NCBI RefSeq assembly: GCF_016411865.1
Contig: NZ_JAEKJA010000007.1
Span: 124,001 to 188,000, forward strand
Origin: Acuticoccus mangrovi
Lineage (GTDB): Bacteria > Pseudomonadota > Alphaproteobacteria > Rhizobiales > Amorphaceae
DNA length: 64,000 nt
Direction: 5' to 3'
The position numbers and the translations under genes are program-made. The notes beneath the pieces were generated by a model. It was not told where the DNA came from. It saw nothing but the letters and a program-made list of their open reading frames with translations, and did not search any database. Within the stretch, counting starts at the first letter, position 1; each line of letters starts with the position of its first letter. Of this stretch, positions 16,281 through 24,635 are shown piece after piece.

Positions 16281-17480
16281 CTACCGCGACACCGACGGCA
16301 GCACGGCGTGGGCGAGAAGGCCGACGAAGGCGCACCCGGAGATGACGAGCGCGAAGGACAGCGCCGTCACCATCGGCAGCGCGCCGATGGTGGTGATGCA
16401 GATCATCGCCGCCGCGATCTGCAGCATGCCCGACATCGCCGACGCGCTTCCCACGTGGTCCGGTGCCGCGTTCATCGCCGAGGCGAGGGCGTTGGGCTGC
16501 GACAGTCCCGAGCCGATCAGCACCAGCCCCATCGGTGCGAAGAGCACCGCCGGGTGGGCGATCCCGGTCGCCGCGAAGGCGACGAGGAGGCCCGCCCCGC
16601 AGAACACCAGCCGGCTCCCGGTCAGCACCATGCGGTGGGGGCCGAGCTTCTGCGAGAAGCGCCCGGCGAGGAAGTTGCCGAGCACGTAGGAGCCGGTGGT
16701 GATCGGCCACCACATGACGAAGTCGACCGGCCGCAGCTGCCAGGCGTCGAGGATCACCACCGGGACGCCGGAGACGAAGCCGTACCAGGAGCCGAAGAGG
16801 GCGGCCGAGAACAGGGCGTAGCGCAGGAAGGGCGCCGACCGGAGGAGGGCGAAGCAATCGGCGAGGCCGATGCCGCCGGTCGCGGCGCGCTTGTTGACGA
16901 GCGACTCGTCGAGCCGCAGGTAGCAGAGGACGAAGAGCACGCCGCCGGCGCCGGCGAGAGCGACGAACACCGAGCGCCACCCGGCGATCATGTCGAGCAT
17001 GCTGCCGAGCATCGGGCCGAAGCCCGCCGCGATCGCTGCCGCCATGATCGTGTAGCCGATCATGCTCGCGGCGCGTTCGGGCCCGTAGACGTCGCGGATG
17101 ATGGTGCGGACCACCGTCGCCCCCGCCGCCGCGCCGAGCGCCTGGACGACACGCGCCACGAGGAGGGCGCTCAGCGACGTCGCCGCGGCGCAGGCGAGCG
17201 AGCCGACCACGAAGATCGCGAGCCCGAGGAGCATCGCCGGCCGGCGGCCGTGCCGGTCCGACAGCGGGCCGTAGAGGAACTGGCCGAGCCCGAGCCCGCC
17301 GAGGAACACCGACACCGCGGCGGTGAGCGCCCCGATGTCGGTGCCGAGCGCCACGGCCATTTCCGGCATCGACGGCATGTAGATGTGCACCGCGATGAAC
17401 GCGACGGCGGCGACCGCCACCAGCAGGACCTGCGGATTGTGCGGCGTGGCAAGGGCCCCGGATGGGCGTGGCTCGTACAA
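16281..17480 (-). CDS. MFS transporter, Bcr/CflA drug-resistance type
   Basis: From the TTG at 17480 the protein has 399 residues and about 12 membrane helices. HIYMPSMPEMAVALG after the first helix and GPLSDRHGRRPAMLLGL in the first cytoplasmic loop are typical of the Bcr/CflA efflux group, which exports drugs or amino-acid derivatives such as cysteine by proton antiport. CCGGAG lies eleven bases before this TTG. A GTG at 17525 is an alternative start. A longer reading to 17579 would include an A/T-rich stretch that looks like promoter, not protein. Confidence 0.82.
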   Translation of the reverse strand: MYEPRPSGALATPHNPQVLLVAVAAVAFIAVHIYMPSMPEMAVALGTDIGALTAAVSVFLGGLGLGQFLYGPLSDRHGRRPAMLLGLAIFVVGSLACAAATSLSALLVARVVQALGAAAGATVVRTIIRDVYGPERAASMIGYTIMAAAIAAGFGPMLGSMLDMIAGWRSVFVALAGAGGVLFVLCYLRLDESLVNKRAATGGIGLADCFALLRSAPFLRYALFSAALFGSWYGFVSGVPVVILDAWQLRPVDFVMWWPITTGSYVLGNFLAGRFSQKLGPHRMVLTGSRLVFCGAGLLVAFAATGIAHPAVLFAPMGLVLIGSGLSQPNALASAMNAAPDHVGSASAMSGMLQIAAAMICITTIGALPMVTALSFALVISGCAFVGLLAHAVLPSVSR

Positions 17481-17532
17481 CGGATGGGGTCTCCGGAAGA
17501 TGCGACGGAGCAATAACCATCGCACCTTAAAT

Positions 17533-17552
17533 AAGTACAGACATATATACTT
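17533..17552 (-). promoter_or_regulatory. A/T-rich promoter-like region of the MFS gene
   Basis: An A/T-rich island in otherwise GC-rich DNA carries the inverted repeat AAGTA / TACTT separated by ten bases. It lies just upstream of the MFS gene starts on the reverse strand. It is a candidate promoter or operator; no regulator gene is adjacent. Confidence 0.3.
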
Positions 17553-17626
17553 CCGGTCAACGTCGATGATCGGTGCCACGGCGGTCCGTCACCTTCGCCG
17601 GCCCCGGTCCCGCGGCGGCCGCGGCC

Positions 17627-18853
17627 TCAGTCGTCGGGGCGCGGCGGCGGCTCCAGGAGCTTCAGCCAGCGTGCCGCGAGCGCGATCGTCCACCCCTGGA
17701 TCAGCAGTGATCCCAGAACCATCATGAAGACGATGTTGAAGAACGGCGCGCCGGCCGTGACGCCGCCGAGCGAGGGCAGGATGGCGAGCAGGATCGACAC
17801 CGCGCCGCGCAGCCCGACCCAGCCGATGAAGGCGACCTCGCGCCAGGAAAAGCCGAACGGGATCAGGCAGATCCACACCGCCAGCGGCCGCGCCACGAAG
17901 ATCAGCACCGCGCCGAGCCCCACCGCCGGCCACACCACCTCGGAGAAGGTGGAGGGGGTTGCGAGGAGGCCGAGCGTCAGGAACATGCCGATCTGGGCGA
18001 TCCAGGTCATACCGACGAGGAAGCGGCGCACGCGGAAGGCTGCGCGGACGCCGCTGTTGCCGGCGACGAGGCCCGCCACGTAGGCGGCGAGAAAGCCCGA
18101 CCCGCCGAGAAGGCCGGTGCCGGAGAACACGATCAGCGCCGCCATCAGCGCCACCACGGGGACGAGGCCGGCGTCCATCGAGCGCAGCCGCGACAGGAGC
18201 CAGGCGATGGCGAAGCCGCCCGCGAGGCCGAGCGCCAGGCCGAGGCCGACGCGCATCGTGAAGTCGCGCAGAAACGCCCAGCTCGCGGCGGTGGCGCTTA
18301 TGTCGAAGCCGTCGGTCGCCACGGCGAGCTCGACGAGTGTCGCGGTGAGGAAGATCGCCATCGGGTCGTTGGCGCCGGATTCGATCTCCAACGTCGCCTT
18401 CACCCGGTCGCGCAGGTGGATGCCGCCGACGCGCAGCAGGAAGAACACCGCCGCCGCGTCGGTGGAGGCGACGATGGCGCCGAGCATCATGGATTCGATC
18501 CAGTCGACGCCGAGGAGGAGGTGGGCGGCGAGGCCGACGACGGCGGTGGTGAGGATCACCCCGAGCGTCGCGAGCGTCAGCGCCGGACCCGAGGCGATGC
18601 GGTAGCTCTTGAGCGGCGTCGCGAAGCCGGAATCGAACAGGATGATGGCGAGCGCCAGGGAGCCGACGAAGTAGGCCGTCGCTCCGGAATCGAACTCGAT
18701 CCCGAGCACCCCGTCCTCGCCGGCGAGGAGGCCGATGAAGAGGAACACCAGAAGGAGCGGGGCGCCGATCCGCTGGGACAGGAGGCTCGTCAGCGCGCTG
18801 ACGACGATGAGGCCGGCGCCGATCAGGATGGCGAGGTCCATCAGCGGGAACAT
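17627..18853 (-). CDS. CPA1-family cation/proton antiporter (NhaP type)
   Basis: The ATG at 18853 has AGAGAGG six bases upstream and yields 408 residues with about 12 membrane helices. GLLAGEDGVLGIEFDSG, LAIILFDSGFATPL, GAIVASTDAAAVFFLL, ESGANDPMAIFLT and the later GWVGLRGAVSILLA match NhaP/NhaP2-like Na+(K+)/H+ antiporters; the ESGANDP Asp pair carries the ion. It lacks the C-terminal TrkA-C and extra domains of the longer CvrA/NhaP2 proteins (about 570 residues), ending soon after the last helix. It stands alone on the reverse strand and probably serves pH or cation homeostasis. Confidence 0.88.
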   Translation of the reverse strand: MFPLMDLAILIGAGLIVVSALTSLLSQRIGAPLLLVFLFIGLLAGEDGVLGIEFDSGATAYFVGSLALAIILFDSGFATPLKSYRIASGPALTLATLGVILTTAVVGLAAHLLLGVDWIESMMLGAIVASTDAAAVFFLLRVGGIHLRDRVKATLEIESGANDPMAIFLTATLVELAVATDGFDISATAASWAFLRDFTMRVGLGLALGLAGGFAIAWLLSRLRSMDAGLVPVVALMAALIVFSGTGLLGGSGFLAAYVAGLVAGNSGVRAAFRVRRFLVGMTWIAQIGMFLTLGLLATPSTFSEVVWPAVGLGAVLIFVARPLAVWICLIPFGFSWREVAFIGWVGLRGAVSILLAILPSLGGVTAGAPFFNIVFMMVLGSLLIQGWTIALAARWLKLLEPPPRPDD

Positions 18854-19145
18854 CGTGCGCCTCTCTGGTCGCGGCGTCGCGCGCGCCCCGGGGAGGGGGC
18901 GGCGGACGGGGCACGGCGACGCGGCAGGGGGTGTGGCATTCTGCAGTGCAGCAAACACCGGCGGCGGGCGGACTTCAAGCCGGCGGCGACGGGTCTGCGT
19001 CAATGAGAAGCCCCGCGAACGCTCCGTGGCGGGGATATTCGAGAGAACGCGCGAGGCGTGACGGCGGTCACGTGTGGCGGCGCCGCGGCGGGCCATCTCC
19101 AGGGTGTCGGAAAGACGAACACACGAACCCAACGGAGAGACGACC

Positions 19146-19544
19146 ATGACGATCAAGACGACCATCATCGCCCTGACCACCGCCATCGCGATCGCCGGTG
19201 GGGCGCTCGCGCCGACGGGGGCCTCTGCGAGCCCCTTCACCAACCTGGCGTCGACCTCGATCACCACCGATGCGGCCGGCGTGGAGACCGTCGGCGGCCG
19301 GGGCGGGCACCGCCACCGCTTTCATCACGGTCACCGTGGCCATCGCGGCCATCACGGCCATCGCCATGGCGGCTACTACGGCCACGGCGCGGGAGCGGCG
19401 GGAGCGGCGGCGATCATCGGGCTCGGCGCCTTCGCGATCGGCGCGGCGCTCGCGAACCAGCAGCGCTGCTACACCGAGCGCACCCGCGTCTGGAGCCGGC
19501 GCTACGGCGCCTACGTCGTCCGCCAGGAGCGCGTCTGCCGCTGA
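19146..19544 (+). CDS. Small His-rich secreted protein of unknown function
   Basis: The 132-residue protein starts with a signal peptide ending near GASASPF. A Gly/His-rich segment follows (GHRHRFHHGHRGHRGHHG and onward, about 14 His in 30 residues). A short hydrophobic Gly/Ala stretch comes next, and the C-terminus reads QRCYTERTRVWSRRYGAYVVRQERVC, where the two Cys could form a disulfide. GGAGAGACGACC precedes the ATG. Similar His-rich small exported proteins are common in Hyphomicrobiales, but no function is recognised; metal binding in the periplasm is a reasonable inference. A strong hairpin follows the gene. Confidence 0.65.
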   Translation: MTIKTTIIALTTAIAIAGGALAPTGASASPFTNLASTSITTDAAGVETVGGRGGHRHRFHHGHRGHRGHHGHRHGGYYGHGAGAAGAAAIIGLGAFAIGAALANQQRCYTERTRVWSRRYGAYVVRQERVCR

Positions 19545-19574
19545 CCCGAAAGACGCTCGACGCGCGACGCCGAA

Positions 19575-19606
19575 GAAGGCCGGACCCCAAGCGGTGTCCG
19601 GCCTTC
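19575..19606 (+). terminator. Strong hairpin after the His-rich protein gene
   Basis: GAAGGCCGGAC and GTCCGGCCTTC form a perfect 11-bp stem around a ten-base loop. Flanking CGCCG and CGGCG can extend it past a two-base bulge. There is no clear U-run, so it may stop transcription together with other factors or protect the RNA end. Confidence 0.5.
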
Positions 19607-19752
19607 CGGCGTGGGGGCGAGGGATGCCGTTTGCCCTCGGCGGGCATCTGACGGACTGTCCTGCAAAGCGTCTCGTGAGGTCTCGCAACGGCACCGAGGG
19701 TCGGCGACCGCACGGTGCGACCGTCCCTTTCGTCAAGAACGGCTTTGATCCG

Positions 19753-20160
19753 ATGAGTAAATCAATGCAAGTGCGCGTCGATCTTCAGCGTAAAATCATC
19801 GTCATGACGCTGTCGCGAGCCGATTTTCAGGGGCTCGAAAGCATCGTGCAGTGGCTCATCGGGCATTTCTACGAGCCGTGGATCGACGATACGATGCTCG
19901 CCGTCAGTCGCGACGATTTGCGCGCCGTCAATGCCCTCATGCGGGAGGTCGACCGACGACACGACACGGTGACCCTCAACCTGACCTATCGGCAGGAGAG
20001 CACTCTCGGGTTCGCCCTCCACTATGCACGGAACGAGCTCTACGACGATCCGCGGGTTCGCGAATCGGTGCGGATCAGCATCGAGGCGGTCGCGGAGGAC
20101 CTCATGTCGCGCATCCAACGGGTACACGACGAGATCAGGCGTCACGAGGCCTCCCGCTAG
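19753..20160 (+). CDS. Hypothetical protein, 135 residues
   Basis: No family is recognised. The protein is soluble and rather polar, with an N-terminal beta-like stretch (MQVRVDLQRKIIVMTLSRADFQGLESIVQWLIGHFYEPW) and a C-terminal helical part (RVRESVRISIEAVAEDLMSRIQRVHDEIRRHEASR). Base composition is less GC-biased than in the neighbours, with more A/T at third positions, which may mark a recent arrival or weak selection. Starts are possible at 19753 or at the ATG at 19765. The gene stands alone between a hairpin and the convergent flavin reductase gene. Confidence 0.55.
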   Translation: MSKSMQVRVDLQRKIIVMTLSRADFQGLESIVQWLIGHFYEPWIDDTMLAVSRDDLRAVNALMREVDRRHDTVTLNLTYRQESTLGFALHYARNELYDDPRVRESVRISIEAVAEDLMSRIQRVHDEIRRHEASR

Positions 20161-20238
20161 ACCTCGGCGACACGTCTTCCCAAGACGGTGACCGTGTCGT
20201 GAACACCGCCGGCCTCGCGCCGGAGGCTGGCGGCCTCG

Positions 20239-20793
20239 CTAGCGCGCGGCGCTCGGCAGGCGGTGGTACGCTCGGCCGAAATAGACGAGGCTTTCCCCCT
20301 CGGCCGGGCCGGGAACGATCGCCTCCACGCGCCCGAAGATCACGTCGTGGGTGCCCACCCGGACGACGCGTTCGATCCTGCAATCGAGCGCCACCAGAGC
20401 GTCGGCAAGGACCGGCGCCCCGGTCGCCGCGACGCCGTGGGGATGGGCGTCGAACCGCTTCGCCCCGGTGAGGCCGGTCTGGCCGGCGAAGCGGACCGAC
20501 AGCGCCTCCTGATCGCCCCGCAGCGTGTTCACGCACAGGACCCCGTTCTCGATCAGCGCCCGGTTCTGCGCGCTCGAGGCGTTCATGCAGACGAGGACGG
20601 TCGGCGGATCGTCCGTCACGCTGCAGACCGCCGACGCCGTGAAGCCGACGCGCCCCGCGGGACCGTCGGAGGTGATCACGCTGACGGCGGCGGCGAGGCG
20701 GGACATGGCGGCGCGGAAATCGGCGCGTTCGACCGCGCCGTCCGGCGCTTCGGCACCGGTTGCGAGGGCGGCCGTTTCTTCGAGACCCATCAT
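20239..20793 (-). CDS. hpaC: Flavin reductase, HpaC type
   Basis: The 184-residue protein is an FMN-binding split-barrel reductase. The block RVGFTASAVCSVTDDPPTVLVCMN, the ENGVLCVNTL segment and the C-terminal LVYFGRAYHRL are the usual marks of HpaC-like enzymes, which reduce FAD or FMN with NAD(P)H and hand it to a partner monooxygenase. The partner is almost certainly the divergent HpaB-like protein starting 109 bases away. GAGG seven bases before the ATG supports the start. Confidence 0.9.
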   Translation of the reverse strand: MMGLEETAALATGAEAPDGAVERADFRAAMSRLAAAVSVITSDGPAGRVGFTASAVCSVTDDPPTVLVCMNASSAQNRALIENGVLCVNTLRGDQEALSVRFAGQTGLTGAKRFDAHPHGVAATGAPVLADALVALDCRIERVVRVGTHDVIFGRVEAIVPGPAEGESLVYFGRAYHRLPSAAR

Positions 20794-20833
20794 CGAATGA
20801 CCTCAGATTAGGCTTGCGTGCTTTCTAGGCATG

Positions 20834-20850
20834 TGTACTGTATACATTGG
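20834..20850. promoter_or_regulatory. GntR-type operator candidate between hpaC and hpaB
   Basis: The perfect palindrome TGTATACA at 20839-20846 sits in an A/T-rich stretch between the divergent flavin reductase and monooxygenase genes. FCD-type GntR regulators often bind a central GTATAC-like core. The regulator encoded at 22415-23140 is the natural candidate. A TGATCA palindrome follows at 20851-20856. Confidence 0.45.
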
Positions 20851-20901
20851 TGATCAATCAAACGAGTAGCGGCTTCGGCTGCACAAAGGAAGACCGTTCT
20901 C

Positions 20902-22422
20902 ATGGGGCTGATGACGCGTCAGAACTATCTCGACAGCCTGGACGACGGGCGGAAGGTGCTCGTCGACGGCAAGACGGTTGGTGACGTTCGCAGCCATCCC
21001 GCCCTCGCGCCGATGGTGGAAACGGTCGCCCGCATCTACGACCTGCACAACGATCCCGCGCGGGCCGACGTGATGACGTTCGAGCGCCGCGACGGCGTCG
21101 TCGGCTCGCGCTTCTACAAGGCGCCGGAGAGCCGCGAGGACCTGGCGCTGCGGCGCCGGATGACGACGTGCATCCTCCGGGAAATCTGCCCGACCATGGA
21201 CCGCTTCGGCGACGAGACGGTCACCGCGCTCTTCACCCTCGTGGATCGGAGCGATCTGCTCGACCGGTTCGACACGCGCTACGCGCGCAACGCGGCGCGC
21301 TGGCTCGACGAGCTGCAGCGCGAGAACCTCTTCATGACGAGCGGCAACACGGATCCGAAGGGCGACCGCTCCCGGCAGCCGTTCGAGCAGGATGACCTCG
21401 ATCTCAACACCCGCGTCGTCGAGGAGCGCTCCGACGGCATCGTCCTGCGCGGGGCGAAGTTCGAGACCGGCGCGCCCTACGCGCACGTCGCCTTCATCAA
21501 GCCGACGATCGGGAACTGGTCGCCCCAGAACGCCGACTTCGCGATCGCCTGCATCGTGCAGCTCAACGCGCCGGGCGTCAGGATGATGTGCCGCGTGCCG
21601 CAATATCACGGCGGTGCCGCCAACGCGAACGCGTTCGACTATCCGCTGACGAGTGGCTTCGACGAGGTCGATACGCTCATCATCTTCGACGACGTCTTCA
21701 TCCCGTGGGAGGACGTCATGTTCGCGCGTCAGCCGGAGCTCGCGGCGCTGATCCGCGGCGAGCTCGGCCGCTGGGCGGCGCAGGGATACCTCACCCGGTG
21801 CCTCGCCAAGGCCGACCTCCTCGTCGGCGCCGCCCTCCTCGTCTCGGAGCACTCCGGCACGATCAAGATCCCGCCGGTGCGCTCCAAGATCAGCCAGCTG
21901 ATGATGCACCACAAGGCGATCGAGGCCTTCCTCCTCGCCGCCGAGGCCGACTGCGAGGCGACGCCGTCGGGTCTCACGATGCCGAACCAGGCGATCCAGA
22001 ACGCGGGCCGCATCTACTGCTCGCAGACCTATGGCACGATGGTGCAGATCCTGCGCGAGATCATCGGCGGCCAGCCGGTGATGCTGCCGGGCGAGGAGAT
22101 GCTGAACTCGCCCGAAACGCGCGACGACGTGATGAAGTACTTCGCCGGCGCCGGCTACGACGCCCCGACCCGGCTCCGCGCGATGCACCTTGCCCGGGAG
22201 CTGACCGCGTCGGCCTACGCCGGGCGCACCCAGGCCTATCAGCTGTTCGCCGAAACCCCGATCTTCGCCCAAGAGAGCGCTCTCTTCGCAACCTACGACC
22301 GCGAGTCCTCGATGGCGCTCGCGCGCCGCATGGCCGGTCTGGAACGACCCGCCGAGCCCGCGTCCGAACCGGGGCCGGAGCCGGTCCAGGCGGAGCCGGA
22401 GGTCGAGGTGCAGCATGGCTAG
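20902..22422 (+). CDS. hpaB: HpaB-family flavin-dependent monooxygenase, oxygenase component
   Basis: The 506-residue protein has the normal length of 4-hydroxyphenylacetate 3-hydroxylase-type oxygenases. Family blocks include MTRQNYLDSLDDGRKVLVDGK at the start, TSGNTDPKGDRS, LNTRVVEERSDGIVLRGAKFETGAPYAHVAFI, FDDVFIPWEDVMF and GTMVQILREIIGGQPVMLP. Such enzymes hydroxylate phenols or related rings, or oxidise heteroaromatic and N-containing substrates, using FADH2 from an HpaC partner. The C-terminal 25 residues are Pro/Glu-rich. The gene overlaps the GntR gene by eight bases. The substrate is unknown; neighbours suggest an aromatic or N-substituted compound imported by the downstream ABC system. 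Confidence 0.88.
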   Translation: MGLMTRQNYLDSLDDGRKVLVDGKTVGDVRSHPALAPMVETVARIYDLHNDPARADVMTFERRDGVVGSRFYKAPESREDLALRRRMTTCILREICPTMDRFGDETVTALFTLVDRSDLLDRFDTRYARNAARWLDELQRENLFMTSGNTDPKGDRSRQPFEQDDLDLNTRVVEERSDGIVLRGAKFETGAPYAHVAFIKPTIGNWSPQNADFAIACIVQLNAPGVRMMCRVPQYHGGAANANAFDYPLTSGFDEVDTLIIFDDVFIPWEDVMFARQPELAALIRGELGRWAAQGYLTRCLAKADLLVGAALLVSEHSGTIKIPPVRSKISQLMMHHKAIEAFLLAAEADCEATPSGLTMPNQAIQNAGRIYCSQTYGTMVQILREIIGGQPVMLPGEEMLNSPETRDDVMKYFAGAGYDAPTRLRAMHLARELTASAYAGRTQAYQLFAETPIFAQESALFATYDRESSMALARRMAGLERPAEPASEPGPEPVQAEPEVEVQHG

Positions 22423-23140
22423 GCGCAGCCTCGGCGCGGCCTCCGGCGGTCCCATCACCGCGGCCGAATACGCCTTCCAGAGCCTTCACGATGCGATCCT
22501 GTCGGGCGATCTCGTCGCCGGCGAGCGGCTCACCGAGGTCGCGGTCGGCGAGATGCTGAACATCAGCCGGACCCCGGTGCGCGACGCCTTCGGCCGGCTG
22601 CAGCAGGCCGGCCTCATCGAGGCCTCGCCCTCCAACGGCTGGACCGTCGTCGACGTCAAGCGCGACGTGACCGACGTGCATCTCCTGCGCGAGGCGATCG
22701 AGGGAATGGCCGCTCGCCTCGCCGCGGTGCGGGGAAGCGAGGCCGAGCATGGCGAGATCATGCGCCTCGCGCGGCAGAGCCAGGCAACGGACCTCGCCGA
22801 CGTCACCGCGCGTGCGGTGCTGAACCGGGCCTTCCATGCCGCGATCGTCGCGGCGGCCCACTCGCCGCGCGTCGCGCGGCTTTCGGCGGACTACGAGAGC
22901 ATCCTCGTCAGCCCGCATGTGCTGAAGCGCTACCGCACCGAAGAGTCGGTGCACACCCTCGACGACCACCTGCGGATCGCCGAGCTGATCGCGGCGCGCA
23001 AGGCCGACGCGGCCGAAGAGGCGATGCGCGCCCACCTGCGCTTCGCCTTCGATCGGCTGATGGCGCTCGTCCCCCCGTCGGCGGCGGACGAGGACGCCGA
23101 CGGCATGGAGCCGGACGGCGAGGGGGACGGCGCGCCATGA
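22415..23140 (+). CDS. GntR-family (FCD) transcriptional regulator
   Basis: The 241-residue protein has an N-terminal winged helix (AEYAFQSLHDAILSGDLVAGERLTEVAVGEMLNISRTPVRDAFGRLQQAGLIE) and a C-terminal FCD ligand domain with LLREAIEGMAARLAA, NRAFHAAIVAAAHSPR and LDDHLRIAELIAARKADAAEEAMRAHL. The His residues of these last blocks normally bind a metal that holds an organic acid ligand. It is translationally coupled to hpaB and probably controls this island through the palindrome at 20839-20846. A Glu/Asp-rich tail follows the FCD domain. Confidence 0.88.
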   Translation: MARRSLGAASGGPITAAEYAFQSLHDAILSGDLVAGERLTEVAVGEMLNISRTPVRDAFGRLQQAGLIEASPSNGWTVVDVKRDVTDVHLLREAIEGMAARLAAVRGSEAEHGEIMRLARQSQATDLADVTARAVLNRAFHAAIVAAAHSPRVARLSADYESILVSPHVLKRYRTEESVHTLDDHLRIAELIAARKADAAEEAMRAHLRFAFDRLMALVPPSAADEDADGMEPDGEGDGAP

Positions 23141-23168
23141 GCCGCAACCCCGTCCCGCCGGCCGCGAC

Positions 23169-23813
23169 CTACACCGATCCCGGGTCGAGCGCCCAGCGGT
23201 GGACGGTCGAGGCGACGCCATCCCATTCGGCGAGCAGCGCATCGAGCACCGCGATCGGGTTCTCGGCGGCGTCGACCCGCAGATCGCACCAGGGGAAGGG
23301 CTCCGCGCCCGCGACCCGGATCGCTGCCGAGCGCAACGGCTTCAGTTCGCCCCCGGCCGCGTCGCCGGCCTTCAGCGCCGCGAGGAGGCGGTGCTCCAGC
23401 GCGCCGTCCGCCCGCTCGAAGGCCGCGACCATCGCCGCCGGCACTTCGGTGTTGGCGAGGATATTGCCGACCGCGGCGCAGTCGACGCCGCGGGCCTCCG
23501 CGTGGATGCCGCTGCATTTGGCGCCATGGAAGGTCACGATGGCGCCGTCCGCGGTGATCGCGGCCACCTGCCGCCACTCGGGGAAGACGGTGTCCGCCAT
23601 CACCGCGTCGAGCGCCGCTTGCGGTGTGGCGCCGCCGGCGAGCGCCGCGATGAGGCGTGGGCCGATCGAGGGATCGGTGCGGTTCTGCGTCGCGACCGCC
23701 GCGACTTTCCCGTCGACCGCCGCGCTGCGCCCCCCGACGGCGACGCTCGACGTGGTGACCGCCATGCCGAGGTGCCCGCGGGTCGTGCAGCGCGCGACAA
23801 GTGAAAACGTCAT
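23169..23813 (-). CDS. DUF1028 family protein (Ntn-hydrolase-like)
   Basis: From the ATG with TTGGAG six bases upstream the protein has 214 residues. MTFSLVARCTTRGHLGMAVTTSSVAVG and the later ATQNRTDPSIGPRLIAAL are the standard DUF1028 blocks. The family belongs to the Ntn-hydrolase clan, so the residue exposed after Met removal may be the nucleophile. The reaction is unknown, but DUF1028 genes are often found with M20 peptidases, amidases and ABC transporters, as here. It points away from the aldolase gene, only 44 bases from that start, so the two share a very short divergent promoter region. Confidence 0.8.
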   Translation of the reverse strand: MTFSLVARCTTRGHLGMAVTTSSVAVGGRSAAVDGKVAAVATQNRTDPSIGPRLIAALAGGATPQAALDAVMADTVFPEWRQVAAITADGAIVTFHGAKCSGIHAEARGVDCAAVGNILANTEVPAAMVAAFERADGALEHRLLAALKAGDAAGGELKPLRSAAIRVAGAEPFPWCDLRVDAAENPIAVLDALLAEWDGVASTVHRWALDPGSV

Positions 23814-23857
23814 CTTCAACTCCAAGTGTGGCTGATGTCCCTATAGAGGATAAACAG

Positions 23858-24625
23858 ATGCTAGTAAAAGATGCATCTCCCGATGAACTCGTCATCGAGA
23901 CGGAAAAAGACGCTCGAATCAATCTGACAGCTGTTTATCGTCTTCTGGCGTACTATGGCCTGGATGATACGATTTTTACCCATGCATCGGCGCGTGTGCC
24001 GGGTGAGAACGCGTTTCTCTTGAACCCGTTCGGCTATCTCTTCGACGAAATCACGCCCGATAGTCTCGTGAAGATCGAGTACGACAAGCACATCAATCCG
24101 GACGGGACGACCAAGGCGAATGCCGCAGGCTATGTGATCCACGCCGCCGTCCTGCAGGGCCTGCCCGATGTCGAATGCGTCATCCACACGCATACGACCG
24201 CCGGCGTCGCCGTTTCGAGCCTCGAGGACGGCATCCTGCCGATCAACCAGTTCGCCATCGAATTCCATGACCGGATCGGCATTCACGAGTACGAGGGCAT
24301 CGCCTTCAACACCGACGAAGGCCCGCGGCTGCAGCGCGATCTTGAGGGCAAGGTCGGCCTGATCCTGCGCAATCACGGCCTTCTGACGGTGGGCGCCTCG
24401 ATCCCCGCCGCCTTCTACCTCACCTACTATCTGGAGCAGGCTTGCCGCGTGCAGATGGCCGCCCTCGCGAGCGGCCGCCAGATCCGCTGGCCGGCGCCCG
24501 AGGTCATCGAGGCGGCCCCGGGGCAGTTCACCTCGAGCCGCGAGCCCCGCAAGGCCGGCGTCCGCATGTGGCCGGCGATGCTGCGCAAGCTCGACAGCAT
24601 CGATCCGAACTGGCGCAAGGGCTGA
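23858..24625 (+). CDS. Class II aldolase/adducin-family protein, adducin-like branch
   Basis: The ATG with GAGG eight bases upstream gives 255 residues; a GTG at 23801 would add 19 unlikely ones. The zinc-binding histidines of fuculose aldolase map to H110 and H112 (VIHTHTTAG) and H173 (RNHGLLTVG) with identical spacing. The catalytic Glu of the aldolases is replaced by Gly at residue 91 (NAAGYVIHAAV), as is usual in the adducin-like bacterial branch, whose reactions are mostly unknown and include decarboxylations. The first 150 bases are A/T-richer than the neighbours. It leads a forward run with the M20 hydrolase and ABC transporter. Confidence 0.83.
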   Translation: MLVKDASPDELVIETEKDARINLTAVYRLLAYYGLDDTIFTHASARVPGENAFLLNPFGYLFDEITPDSLVKIEYDKHINPDGTTKANAAGYVIHAAVLQGLPDVECVIHTHTTAGVAVSSLEDGILPINQFAIEFHDRIGIHEYEGIAFNTDEGPRLQRDLEGKVGLILRNHGLLTVGASIPAAFYLTYYLEQACRVQMAALASGRQIRWPAPEVIEAAPGQFTSSREPRKAGVRMWPAMLRKLDSIDPNWRKG

Positions 24626-24635
24626 CGGGTCGACG

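Noticed and set aside
17481-17579. N-terminal extension of the MFS transporter
   Set aside because: It would translate an A/T-rich promoter-like island, and family members start close to the first helix.
20854-22458. Long reverse frame opposite hpaB (534 codons)
   Set aside because: The forward frame matches the HpaB family throughout; the reverse product is an Arg/His/Glu-rich shadow typical of GC-rich genes.
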